From the NCBI RefSeq assembly GCF_016101585.1, contig NZ_JACFQG010000003.1, positions 63,826 through 127,825 of the forward strand: a DNA stretch of 64,000 nt, written 5' to 3'. Below the pieces are notes generated by a model. That model saw only the letters and a list, made by a program, of their open reading frames with translations. It was not told where the DNA came from and did not search any database. Position 1 is the first letter of the stretch, and each line of letters begins with the position of its first letter. Both the position numbers and the translations under genes were made by a program. Source of the DNA: Bifidobacterium polysaccharolyticum (lineage in GTDB: Bacteria > Actinomycetota > Actinomycetes > Actinomycetales > Bifidobacteriaceae). Of the stretch, positions 44,334 through 52,943 are shown piece by piece.

Positions 44334-45368
44334 TTATCGGATCTTGGCTGTGGATTCCCGGACCACCAGCCGGCAGGCGGCAGTCGTCCGGGTGGCAGGA
44401 CGATTATCGTCGTCGCCCTGCAGGCGGGCCAGGAGGGCATCAACCGCCTTGCGGGCCAGGTCCTCCTTGTCGGTGCTGATGGTGGTCAGCGAAGGTATAT
44501 AGGACTCTCCCTCCTGGATGCCGTCGAATCCCATGACGGCCAGGTCCCGGGGGACCTCCACGCCGCATTCGTGCAGTCCTCGGATCAGGCCCAGGGCCAG
44601 GGAGTCGGTCATGCAGAAGATGCCGTCAAAGGGCAGGTCGGACGTGTCTGCCAGATGATGACCCAAGTCCCGGGCCAATTCCCCGTCCCAGCGGTCCAAG
44701 GTCAGGAAGTCTTTGGAGCGGGCCTTGATTCCGGCATCTTTCAGAGCCTTCAAGCAGCCGGCCACCCTGCGGCCGCGGACCGAGTACTGTTGGACCGGAT
44801 CGGTGCTGGCCGTCATGTCGGCGCCCACCACACCTATTCTTTGGCATCCGCAGTCCAGTAGGTGCCGCACGGCCATGGCGGCTCCCTCGAATCCGGCCGT
44901 CATGACTGAATCAAAGACCGGCTCGGCTGAGGGGTCGTCCAGCAGGACCAGAGGCTTGCCATCGGCCAGCTCCTGCATCTCCTCATTGGTGATGCTGCCC
45001 GGGCTGAAGATTGTGCCGTCGCAGAGCTGGCTGGTCACATGCCGCAGGATGGAGACCTCATCCTGTTTGGAGTTGGATGTCTGCTGGATGATGGCCTGCA
45101 TGCCATGGGCGTTGATCTGCCGGGAGATGGCTGCGCTCATCTGCGCGGGGTAGGGCTTGTCCAGCTCGAAGATGGCCACGCCGATGATGCCGCTCTTGCC
45201 TGAGCGCAGGCTTCTGGCCGACAGATTGGCTGAGTAGCGGAGCTTGTGGGCTGCAAGCAGGACCCTGCGCCTGGTGTCATCCGCTATGCGTGTATCGCCT
45301 CGAAGGGCATAGGAGGCAGTGGCCCGAGAGACCTGCGCCTCCTTGGCCACGTCGCTCATCGTCACCAT
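44334..45368 (-). CDS. LacI-family regulator of the third importer module
   Basis: A 344-residue repressor. Helix-turn-helix VTMSDVAKEAQVSRATASYALRG; hinge SANLSARSLRSGKSGIIGVAIFE; effector domain with FCMTDSLALGLIRGLHECGVEVPRDLAVMGFDGIQEG. It is close in style to the regulator at 31329-32423 (same ARSLRSGKSGI and GLHECGV phrases), so the two may be paralogues. GAAAGGTG precedes the ATG. Divergent from the ABC operon whose promoter carries two matching operators. Confidence 0.93.
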   Translation of the reverse strand: MVTMSDVAKEAQVSRATASYALRGDTRIADDTRRRVLLAAHKLRYSANLSARSLRSGKSGIIGVAIFELDKPYPAQMSAAISRQINAHGMQAIIQQTSNSKQDEVSILRHVTSQLCDGTIFSPGSITNEEMQELADGKPLVLLDDPSAEPVFDSVMTAGFEGAAMAVRHLLDCGCQRIGVVGADMTASTDPVQQYSVRGRRVAGCLKALKDAGIKARSKDFLTLDRWDGELARDLGHHLADTSDLPFDGIFCMTDSLALGLIRGLHECGVEVPRDLAVMGFDGIQEGESYIPSLTTISTDKEDLARKAVDALLARLQGDDDNRPATRTTAACRLVVRESTAKIR

Positions 45369-45428
45369 TTCGCACCTTTCCCGGGTTCAGCCATTATCTT
45401 AGGCACGTGGGTGGCCTTATCGTCATGT

Positions 45429-45490
45429 AATTGACACGATTCAACCAACGTGCTATACCATATCTTGATAGCAGTTGAATCGTGTCAATT
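45429..45490 (+). promoter_or_regulatory. Promoter flanked by two LacI operators in perfect inverted repeat
   Basis: AATTGACACGATTCAAC (45429-45445) and GTTGAATCGTGTCAATT (45474-45490) form a 17-bp perfect inverted repeat. Each half is itself an operator of the form TTGAnnCGnnTCAA, with centres 44 bp apart. The -35 TTGACA (45431-45436) is part of the left operator. The -10 TATACC (45454-45459) follows at 17 bp. Repressor could loop the DNA and shut the promoter. Confidence 0.75.
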
Positions 45491-45552
45491 CCCGGGTCTC
45501 GACGTTGAACAACCCGGAAGGATGTTCAGAGGATTGATTGCAAGGAGGAGTC

Positions 45553-46806
45553 ATGAAGCTGAAGCGAGCATGGAAGGGCATAGCTGCGGCGCTGGGGGTC
45601 GGTATGTTGGTGTCGGCCATGGGAGCCTGTGGAGCCGGTGGCGGTGCCGATGGGTCCAAGACCACGCTGACCTTCCTGTCATGGAACAACGAACAGACGA
45701 TGAGGCCATACATCGACCAATTCGAGCAACAGAACCCAGGAATCAAGGTGGACTTCAGCTACTCGCCGCCTACCGCTGAGTACGTCCAGACCCTGCAGAC
45801 CCGACTGGTCGGCAATCAGGCCCCGGATGTGTTCGTCATCACCTCCGAGAACAAGGCTGACCTGATCAAGAACAGCTACGTGCGCGACCTGACCGATGAG
45901 CCCTTCATGCGCAACATCTCCCAGGCCAATAAGGACTTCGTCAGTCATCAAGGCAAGGTCTACGGCATGTCCGTGTCCTCCTGGGCTTCCGGAATCGTCT
46001 ATAACAAGGACCTGCTGGCCAAGGTAGGCGCCAAAAAAGTGCCCGAGACCTGGGACGGCTTCCTGCAGCTGTGCAAGAAGCTCAAGGCCGCCGGGGTCAC
46101 GCCCTTCCTTGAGGGCATCGCTGACGCTCCCAGTCAGATTCCCGACGCTTTTTTGGGTTCGCAGCTGGCCAGGGACAAGGTGGATGTGAACAGCCTGATT
46201 GACCGCCGCCCACAACAGCCAGGCAGCGATCAGCGCGAAGCAGTTGCGGCCTGGATGAAGCTCTATGACCAGGGCCTGTCCACGCGAGACACAGTGGGCA
46301 TCAGCGGCGACGACAGAAAGACCCAGTTCATCAACGGACAGGTGGCCATGATCTGCACTGGGCCCTGGGACCTGCCCTCCATCAGCCAGTCCGGATTCAA
46401 GTGGGGCATGGCCCCCATGCCGCTCATGGAGGAGGGCATGCCCAACTACGCCCAAGGATCACCTTCGCCTGCCTACGCTATCTACTCCCATCTCAAGGGT
46501 GCCAAGCTCAAAGCGGCCCGGAAATTCCTGACTTTCATGGACAGTCGCTGGGCCTTGCAGCATTCGGCCGATAACGGGGATGCCATTACCGTTCAGGGGT
46601 TCAAAGCCAAGGTCAAGCCCGAGTACGAGGAGGTCTACCGGACCAGTCTGCAGACGGGTCGTTACTTCCTGGTCATGAATTTCTACGCCAAGCCTGATGT
46701 GCTGACCACCGTCCGTCAGTCCGAGACCCAGCAGTTGGTGCAAGGGTCCATCAATGTAGATCAGTGGGCCAAGGCCATCGATGACAAGATGGCCTCGGTC
46801 AAGTAG
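45553..46806 (+). CDS. ABC sugar transporter, solute-binding lipoprotein (third module)
   Basis: A 417-residue family 1 binding protein. The signal peptide ends at MGAC with Cys26. LTFLSWNNEQTMRPYIDQFEQQNPGIKVDFSYSPP opens the mature domain. YGMSVSSWASGIVYNKDLLAKVG and MICTGPWDLPSISQSGFKWGMAPMP are typical. GGAGGAG precedes the ATG at 45553. First gene of a four-gene operon with two permeases and a GH43 enzyme. Confidence 0.92.
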   Translation: MKLKRAWKGIAAALGVGMLVSAMGACGAGGGADGSKTTLTFLSWNNEQTMRPYIDQFEQQNPGIKVDFSYSPPTAEYVQTLQTRLVGNQAPDVFVITSENKADLIKNSYVRDLTDEPFMRNISQANKDFVSHQGKVYGMSVSSWASGIVYNKDLLAKVGAKKVPETWDGFLQLCKKLKAAGVTPFLEGIADAPSQIPDAFLGSQLARDKVDVNSLIDRRPQQPGSDQREAVAAWMKLYDQGLSTRDTVGISGDDRKTQFINGQVAMICTGPWDLPSISQSGFKWGMAPMPLMEEGMPNYAQGSPSPAYAIYSHLKGAKLKAARKFLTFMDSRWALQHSADNGDAITVQGFKAKVKPEYEEVYRTSLQTGRYFLVMNFYAKPDVLTTVRQSETQQLVQGSINVDQWAKAIDDKMASVK

Positions 46807-46819
46807 GAAGGGCTAGAAT

Positions 46820-47749
46820 ATGACTTCCCAATCTGTGGCAGAACGTGCCAACGCCCATCGACGGCGCATGGTCGGTCTGCGGCAGGATCTGACCTCTTTC
46901 TGGTTCCTCCTGCCCATACTGGCCGTCTTCGTCATCCTCTTCGCGGTGCCGCTGGTGCAGACCATCATCTACTCGGTGACAGACTTCAACGGCTACAGCC
47001 TGAACATGCATTATGTGGGCTGGAAGAACTACCACAGTGTGTTCACCGATTCCTCGACCATGCAAGGCCTGATGTTCACCATTCTGTATGCCGTGGCTCA
47101 GACGGTCCTGGTGACCATCTTCGCCATCCCTCTGGCCGTCACCCTGAACCGGAAGTTCTGGGGCCGCAACTTCGCCCGCTCCCTGTTCTTCTTCTTCAGC
47201 GTGCCTTCGCTGGCCATCATGGGCATGGTCTGGAAGTACATCTTCTCACCCATGAAGTCAGGCGTCTTCAACACCATCCTGGGTGTCTTCGGCCTGGGAC
47301 CAGTGCCCTGGCTGTCCAACTCGACCCTGGCCCGGTGCTGCGTCATCTTCATCGCCGTCTGGGCGCAGATCGGCTGGCATGCCACCCTCTACTTGGCCTT
47401 TTTGCAGTCCATTCCCGGAGACCTTTATGAGCAGGCCACAGTGGACGGGGCCAGCAGCCGCCAGCAATTCGTCCACATCACCCTGCCCCAGCTGATCCCA
47501 GGCATCGTCACCTCCAGCTTCCTGCTCATGTCGGGCGGCCTCAAGGTCTACGACCTGCCCTACACCATGACCAAGGGCGGCCCCGGGTACTCCACCTATA
47601 CGGTGACCCAGTCCATCATTCAGCAGGGCATCGGCCAGTCCCAGTATGGGCTGGGTTCGGCCCTGGCGGTTTTGTTCACCTTGGCTACGGCCCTCGTGGT
47701 CTTCGCTCAGATGGGTGCCGCCAGCCTGATTTCGAGGAGGTTCCAATGA
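46820..47749 (+). CDS. ABC sugar transporter permease, MalF type (third module)
   Basis: A 309-residue permease. SFWFLLPILAVFVILFAVPLVQTIIYSVTDFNGY begins the membrane domain. The EAA-like loop is EQATVDGASSRQQFVHITLP, with Gln where the first Ala of the EAA usually stands. It lies 13 bp after the binding-protein gene and its stop overlaps the next permease. Confidence 0.93.
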   Translation: MTSQSVAERANAHRRRMVGLRQDLTSFWFLLPILAVFVILFAVPLVQTIIYSVTDFNGYSLNMHYVGWKNYHSVFTDSSTMQGLMFTILYAVAQTVLVTIFAIPLAVTLNRKFWGRNFARSLFFFFSVPSLAIMGMVWKYIFSPMKSGVFNTILGVFGLGPVPWLSNSTLARCCVIFIAVWAQIGWHATLYLAFLQSIPGDLYEQATVDGASSRQQFVHITLPQLIPGIVTSSFLLMSGGLKVYDLPYTMTKGGPGYSTYTVTQSIIQQGIGQSQYGLGSALAVLFTLATALVVFAQMGAASLISRRFQ

Positions 47750-48603
47750 GCAGCAGCAAGAGCTCGACCCTGACCCTGAGTCAGCGGGAACGGCGGCGTT
47801 CGGTGGTCAGAAGCGTGGTGGTGCTGATCATTGCCCTGATCTGCGCTGTGCCCCTCTGGTACATCTTGATTAACACTTTCAAGACCATCCCCGACATGGC
47901 CACCAATCCGCTGGGCCTGCCAAAGCAGTGGACGCTGCGCAACTACACGCGGGCCTTCGCCACGGTGCCCATCGTCCGCAGCCTAATCAACACCCTGATC
48001 GTCACCTTCTTCGGTGTCCTCTTCCAGGTGCTGATCGGAGCTCTGGCTGCCTACGGGATGATTTTGCGCAAGTCGATATTCACTTCGGTCATCGGAGTGA
48101 TCCTCATGATCGCCTTTGTCATTCCCGCCCAGTCCACTCTGATTCCCCTCTACCGGATGGAGTCCAGCGTGGGGCTGGTCAACACGCTCTTGGGCCTGAT
48201 TGTCATGTACCTGGGCGGGGCGGTTTTCTGCTACTTCCTGATCGTGGGCTACATGCAGTCCCTGCCCTTTGAGGTCATTGAGGCCGCCAGGATCGACGGG
48301 GCCGGACCCTTGAGGATCTTCTGGAGCATCGTCCTGCCGCTGATCAGACCCATACTGACTACGGTGGTGGTCTTCCAGACCATGTCGACCTGGAATGACT
48401 TCATGACGGCCAACGTCTTCATCAGCAGTTCCAACCTGCGCACCATCGTTCTGCAGGTTTACAACGCAGTCGGCCAGTTCACGACTGATTGGCCCAGCTT
48501 CATGACCATTACGGTCCTGGCCCTGATCCCGGTCTTCATCTTCTTCATCTTCTGTCAGAAGTGGATCGTCTCCGGACTGGTTGCCGGAGCGGTCAAGGGG
48601 TAA
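47746..48603 (+). CDS. ABC sugar transporter permease, MalG type (third module)
   Basis: A 285-residue permease. VVVLIIALICAVPLWYILINTFK starts helix 1, the EAA loop is EAARIDGAGPLRIFWSIVLP, and the end FFIFCQKWIVSGLVAGAVKG is MalG-like. Confidence 0.94.
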   Translation: MSSSKSSTLTLSQRERRRSVVRSVVVLIIALICAVPLWYILINTFKTIPDMATNPLGLPKQWTLRNYTRAFATVPIVRSLINTLIVTFFGVLFQVLIGALAAYGMILRKSIFTSVIGVILMIAFVIPAQSTLIPLYRMESSVGLVNTLLGLIVMYLGGAVFCYFLIVGYMQSLPFEVIEAARIDGAGPLRIFWSIVLPLIRPILTTVVVFQTMSTWNDFMTANVFISSSNLRTIVLQVYNAVGQFTTDWPSFMTITVLALIPVFIFFIFCQKWIVSGLVAGAVKG

Positions 48604-48692
48604 GGCGGCCAGTCGGAAGGTCATAGTCAATGGCGGCGGTCGGAGGTTCAGGTTCCGGCCGCCGCACTCATGAAGGATCGGAGTCACAGTCC

Positions 48693-49622
48693 ATGGAGGA
48701 ATTCGCAAGCGCACATCAAGGGTCGAAGGGGACGGGATTGGCAAGCAACCCCCTGCATCGCTACTGCGCGGACCCGGATCTGGTCATGATCGGGGACCGC
48801 TGGTACCTCTATTGCACCGAAGACGGGCTGCCTGATTGGTCCTCGCACGCTTTCTACGTCTATGAATCCAGGGACCTGTGCCACTGGACCCGCAGAAAAA
48901 TCCTGGATCTGGAACAGGTCCCCTGGTGGCATGGGGGACAGGGTGCCTGGGCGCCCTGCCTGCTGGTGCGCCGGGGACGCTGCATCCTGTATTTTGTGGC
49001 CGATGGACAGATCGGCCAAGCCGTCGCTCCCGGCCCGACCGGTCCCTTCCGAGCGGCCAGGGAGCCATTCATCGCCCGGGGGGACTACGACTGCCTGCCC
49101 ATCGATCCCTCAATCTTCGTGGATGACGGCGATGTGCCCTATCTGCTGTGGGGCAATGGCCGTGCCTATATGGCGCGGCTGAGCCCTGATGGCCTGCGTC
49201 TGGAGAATGGCTCAGTACGCTCCGCTGTGCCTGACAACTTCCGCGAAGCCATCACTGTTTGTCGGCGGGGAGACATCTACTATGCCTCCTGGTCGGAAAA
49301 TGACACCAGGGATCCGAACTATCAGATCCGCTGGTCCAGCGCGCCATCGCTGGACGGCCCTTGGACCGCGCCCCAGGTCCTGATCAAGGCTGACCATGCC
49401 AAGGGGATTCTGGCCACGGGGCATCACTGCATTACCTGTGTGCCGGGCCGGGACGACTGGATCGTCGCCTATCACAGGTTCGCCAGGGACGGCCAGGGCG
49501 ACGGCTGTCATCGCGAAATCGTCTTTGCCCCCTTGGATTTCGCTGATGACGGCGCCATGGTCCAGGTCTGTCCGCAGGTGGGATCCTACTGGTACCCGGC
49601 CCAGGACCTGGTTACTCCCTGA
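48693..49622 (+). CDS. GH43 family glycosidase (third module)
   Basis: A ~309-residue cytoplasmic GH43 enzyme. NPLHRYCADPDLVMIGDRWYLYCTEDG carries the catalytic base. GQGAWAPCLLVRRGRCILYFVADG and IDPSIFVDDGDVPYLLWGNGRAYMARL are the Trp-Ala-Pro and pKa-modulating blades. FREAITVCRRGDIYYASWSEND holds the acid Glu, and GHHCITCVPGRDDW the conserved His. This pattern fits xylosidase/arabinofuranosidase GH43s; the linkage is not determined. An upstream ATG at 48630 has a comparable ribosome site and would add a Gly/Ser-rich 21 residues. It overlaps the convergent 6PGDH gene by 11 bp. Confidence 0.82.
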   Translation: MEEFASAHQGSKGTGLASNPLHRYCADPDLVMIGDRWYLYCTEDGLPDWSSHAFYVYESRDLCHWTRRKILDLEQVPWWHGGQGAWAPCLLVRRGRCILYFVADGQIGQAVAPGPTGPFRAAREPFIARGDYDCLPIDPSIFVDDGDVPYLLWGNGRAYMARLSPDGLRLENGSVRSAVPDNFREAITVCRRGDIYYASWSENDTRDPNYQIRWSSAPSLDGPWTAPQVLIKADHAKGILATGHHCITCVPGRDDWIVAYHRFARDGQGDGCHREIVFAPLDFADDGAMVQVCPQVGSYWYPAQDLVTP

Positions 49623-50490
49623 CGATGGGGTGGCCGCCGAAGGCGCTGCGCAGTGCAGAGACCACCTTCATGGTCATGGGGTCCTCGATCTTGGAGGACT
49701 GGCGGGCGTAGAGTGCCGAGGTGATGGCCGGTGTGGGCACCCCCAGCTCCAGGGCGTCCGCAATCATCCACTTGGTCTCGCCGGTCTCATCGGCCTTGCC
49801 GGCGATTCCACTTAGGTGCGGGTCTTCCTTCAGGGCCTGAGCCAGCAGGTCCAGCAGCCAGGACTGGATGACCGAGCCCTTTCGCCAGGACTCCACCACT
49901 TCGCCTGGCTCCTTGATCAGGTTGGAGGCCTCCAGGACTGCGTACCCTTCGGCCAGGGCCTGCATCATCCCGTATTCGATGCCGTTGTGGACCATCTTGG
50001 CATAGTGGCCAGCGCCGGTTCCTCCCGCGTGGACCAGACCGTAGTCGCCCTCAGGTTTCAAGGTGTCCAGGATGGGCTGGATCCGGGCCACGTCTTGATC
50101 CGATCCTCCGACCATCAAGGCGTAGCCCTTCTCCTTGCCCCAGATGCCGTTGGAGGTGCCCACATCCACCAGGCCTATGCCCTTGGCGGCCAGGGCTTGG
50201 GCGTGCTCCTGGTCCTGGGTGAAGCGGGTGTTGCCCCCATCCACGACCAGGTCGCCGCGCTCCATCAGCTCGCCCAGCTGATCGAGAGTGGACTCAATGG
50301 GCTTGCCGGCCGGGACCATGACCCAAATCACTCGTGGGGCATCTAGGTCCCGGACCAGGGCTTGCAGGCTGTCCACATCCCTGCCCGAGTCCGGCGCGAT
50401 GTCGTAGCCGACCACCTGGTGGCCACCGGTACGCAGACGGTCCGCCATGTTCTTGCCCATGCGTCCCAGGCCAATCATGCCGATCTTCAT
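49612..50490 (-). CDS. 6-Phosphogluconate dehydrogenase, short NAD-type (YqeC/GntZ-like)
   Basis: A 292-residue enzyme. Rossmann motif MKIGMIGLGRMGKNMADRL, substrate loop VGTSNGIWGKEKGYALMVGG, catalytic KMVHNGIEYGMMQALAEGY. The C-terminal helical domain is only about half the length of that in the 488-residue enzyme at 42800-44266, typical of the NAD-preferring short group linked to gluconate catabolism. It is read in the same direction as the gluconokinase and gluconate permease genes. Confidence 0.92.
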   Translation of the reverse strand: MKIGMIGLGRMGKNMADRLRTGGHQVVGYDIAPDSGRDVDSLQALVRDLDAPRVIWVMVPAGKPIESTLDQLGELMERGDLVVDGGNTRFTQDQEHAQALAAKGIGLVDVGTSNGIWGKEKGYALMVGGSDQDVARIQPILDTLKPEGDYGLVHAGGTGAGHYAKMVHNGIEYGMMQALAEGYAVLEASNLIKEPGEVVESWRKGSVIQSWLLDLLAQALKEDPHLSGIAGKADETGETKWMIADALELGVPTPAITSALYARQSSKIEDPMTMKVVSALRSAFGGHPIVRE

Positions 50491-50577
50491 AGTGTCAGTT
50501 CCTCTCCCTTGACTGCAACAGTGTGAAGTTGACCGCGATGGTTGGTGGTCGGCCGCGGTCGGGCCGCTTTGCCGGTG

Positions 50578-51255
50578 CTACTGGCGGGCTGCCTGCCGGG
50601 CGCGCTCGGCCTGAACCTGGGCGGTGTGCGCTTTGACATCACACTGCAGACCCAGGGTGTCGATGACCTCTTCGGCCTCGATCTCGGGAGACATGCGCAG
50701 ACCTACGTCGATGGTCAGGTGAACCTCGTCCGGTCCCAGGGGTTCCAAGTCATCGAACTGGGAGCGGAGCATCTGCGGCTTCATGAAATGCCCCTTCCGC
50801 TTGGAGAGCCGTTCCATGATGGAGTCGTAGTCCCCGCTCAGGTGGATGAAGACCACCCCAGGCATTCGCAACCGGTCACGATAGATCCGCTTCAGGGCGG
50901 AGCAGGTGACGGTTCCGGGCACTCCTCGCCGCATGTGGTCCTCGATCCAATCATGGATGCTGTCCAGCCAGGGCCAACGGTCCTGGTCGTTCAGGGGGAT
51001 GCCGCGGGCCATCTTGTCGATGTTGGCCTGGGGGTGGAAGTCGTCGGCCTCGGCCATGTCCCAGCCCAGTTTGCTGCCCAGGTGCTCGTTCATGGTGGTC
51101 TTGCCGCAGCCGGCGACTCCCATGATGACCAGAACGGGTGTGCGGCCTTGGAAGTAGTCCGGGGGAACCGTGTTGTCCACTGCCGAGGGGACCTGGGGCT
51201 CCGGGTGATCTTCTGCGCTCAGCGCGTCGGAATTCTTCAACGATGTGTCGACCAT
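50578..51255 (-). CDS. gntK: Gluconokinase
   Basis: A 225-residue kinase phosphorylating gluconate to 6-phosphogluconate. The P-loop GVAGCGKTT lies at ~46-54. EADDFHPQANIDKMARGIPLNDQDRWPWL is the substrate signature of GntK. CSALKRIYRDRLR and RKGHFMKPQMLRSQFDDLEPL follow. An extra ~37-residue acidic N terminus precedes the usual start, and the C-terminal tail QAERARQAARQ is variable. ATG at 51255 with GAAAGGTTG upstream. Lies 36 bp behind the permease gene. Confidence 0.95.
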   Translation of the reverse strand: MVDTSLKNSDALSAEDHPEPQVPSAVDNTVPPDYFQGRTPVLVIMGVAGCGKTTMNEHLGSKLGWDMAEADDFHPQANIDKMARGIPLNDQDRWPWLDSIHDWIEDHMRRGVPGTVTCSALKRIYRDRLRMPGVVFIHLSGDYDSIMERLSKRKGHFMKPQMLRSQFDDLEPLGPDEVHLTIDVGLRMSPEIEAEEVIDTLGLQCDVKAHTAQVQAERARQAARQ

Positions 51256-51291
51256 GTGCAACCTTTCTGAAAAGTAATCTGACAATGACGC

Positions 51292-52737
51292 TCAGGCGGT
51301 GATGGGCACAAAGATGCTGGCGATCATGACCAGGACCAGAACCACTACCGACAGCAGGCATTCCAGAACCGACCAGGTCTTCAGGGTCTCACCAACGCTC
51401 AGGCCGAAGTACTCCTTGATCAGCCAGAAGCCCGCGTCGTTGAGGTGGGAGAGGAAGATTGATCCGGCGCCGATGGCGATGACCAGAAGTGTAGTGGCCG
51501 TGGAGCCCGCATGCATCATGGTCATGGCGTTGCTGAGAATGCCGGCCGTGGTCAGGATGGAGACGGTGGCCGAGCCTGTGGCGATGCGTACGAAGACGGC
51601 GATGACCCAGCCCAGCAGGAAGATGGAGATGTTGGAGTTCTCCACAAAGGTGCCGATGATCTTGCCGATGCCGGTGGAGACCAGGACGCCCTTGAAGCCA
51701 CCGCCTGCGCCCACAATCAGCAGGATGCCCGCTACAGCGGGAAGCGACGCTCCCAGGGAGTCATTGACGGTCTTCCAGGAGATGCCCGAGGCGGCCTTGA
51801 GGACCAGCATGGAAACAATCAGTGCTATGGCCAGGGCCATGACCGGGTTGCCGATGAAGTTGATGGTCTGTGCCAGGCCGTCCTTGCGATCCTTGAACCC
51901 GGGAATGGCGATCTCGAAGATGGAGGTCAGCAGCATGAGGACTGCCGGCAGAAGGATGCAGCAGACCGAGAGGGCGAAGGATGGCAGCCGGGTCTCCTCC
52001 TTGCCGGCCTGCTCGCTCTTGGCCACAAAGTCGGCCGGGGCTTCGATGGGCACCCAGCGGGAGGCTAGACGGGAAAAGGCCGGGCCCACGACGACCAGGG
52101 TAATCAGGGCGAAGGGGATGCCGAACATCATGGTCAGGCCTACGTTTCCGGTCTGCTTGAATTGGCTCAGGGCTGCCAGGGGGCCGGGGTGAGGAGGCAC
52201 ACAGGCGTGCATGATGGACAGGCCTGCCAGGGTGGGGATGGCCACACGCATCAGGGGAAGCTTGGTGCGGCGGGCCACCAGAATGATGACCGGGACCAGA
52301 ATGACCAGGCCGACTTCGAAGAACATGGGCAGGCCGATCAGGGCGCCGATCAGGGCCATGATCCAGGGGATGGTGGCGGGCTTGGACTTGGCGACCAGGG
52401 TGTTGACCACCTGGTCAGTGGCTCCGGTGTCCATGAGGACCTTGCCGATCATGGCTCCCAGGCCGATCAGAATGCCTACGGAGCCCATGGTGGAGCCGAA
52501 CTCGCCGGTAAAGCTGGTCAGGGTGGCCACGGGTCCGTAGCCAGAACCGATGCCGACCACGAGGGCGGCACCCAGCAGTGAGACAAAGGGATGAAGTTTG
52601 ACGACAGTGACTAGGAAGATGAGCACCGCCAGGCTGAGCACCAGGCTGATGCCCAATTGGGTGGTGTTCAGGGAAACGGCCTGACTCGCCGCCAGGGTTA
52701 GGTACCCGTCGGCTGTCGGCTGCGACGCTAAAAGCAT
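51292..52737 (-). CDS. gntP: Gluconate permease, GntP family
   Basis: A 481-residue membrane protein of ~12-14 helices importing gluconate with protons. Family marks: GFGSTMGSVGILIGLGAMIGKVL (as GEFGSTMGSVGI), MFFEVGLVILVPVI, PTLAGLSIMHACVPPHPGPLA (the conserved His-Pro region), IVGAGGGFKGVLVSTGIGK and SHLNDAGFWLIKEYFGLSV. First gene of the leftward gluconate operon. Confidence 0.95.
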   Translation of the reverse strand: MLLASQPTADGYLTLAASQAVSLNTTQLGISLVLSLAVLIFLVTVVKLHPFVSLLGAALVVGIGSGYGPVATLTSFTGEFGSTMGSVGILIGLGAMIGKVLMDTGATDQVVNTLVAKSKPATIPWIMALIGALIGLPMFFEVGLVILVPVIILVARRTKLPLMRVAIPTLAGLSIMHACVPPHPGPLAALSQFKQTGNVGLTMMFGIPFALITLVVVGPAFSRLASRWVPIEAPADFVAKSEQAGKEETRLPSFALSVCCILLPAVLMLLTSIFEIAIPGFKDRKDGLAQTINFIGNPVMALAIALIVSMLVLKAASGISWKTVNDSLGASLPAVAGILLIVGAGGGFKGVLVSTGIGKIIGTFVENSNISIFLLGWVIAVFVRIATGSATVSILTTAGILSNAMTMMHAGSTATTLLVIAIGAGSIFLSHLNDAGFWLIKEYFGLSVGETLKTWSVLECLLSVVVLVLVMIASIFVPITA

Positions 52738-52807
52738 GGCTGCCTCTTCTCTGAGGATGCGAGCCGTTCAGCCTGAACAGCTTCCCGGCTCTTATTTTTG
52801 CATTACA

Positions 52808-52829
52808 TAATATCGACAGTGTGATATTA
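52808..52829. promoter_or_regulatory. Candidate GntR-type operator
   Basis: TAATATC (52808-52814) and GATATTA (52823-52829) form a perfect inverted repeat with an 8-bp spacer. It lies in the 206-bp AT-rich gap between divergent gntP and the GntR/FCD gene. Confidence 0.5.
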
Positions 52830-52943
52830 CGTATGCCTTAACAGATAGTATTTTACACGAATCTGTGACGGATTGGAAGACGGCATGCTAAGAGGCAGGA
52901 TTGAGTCTCAAATTATTTACATATCACTCTGGTCCCATTGGGA

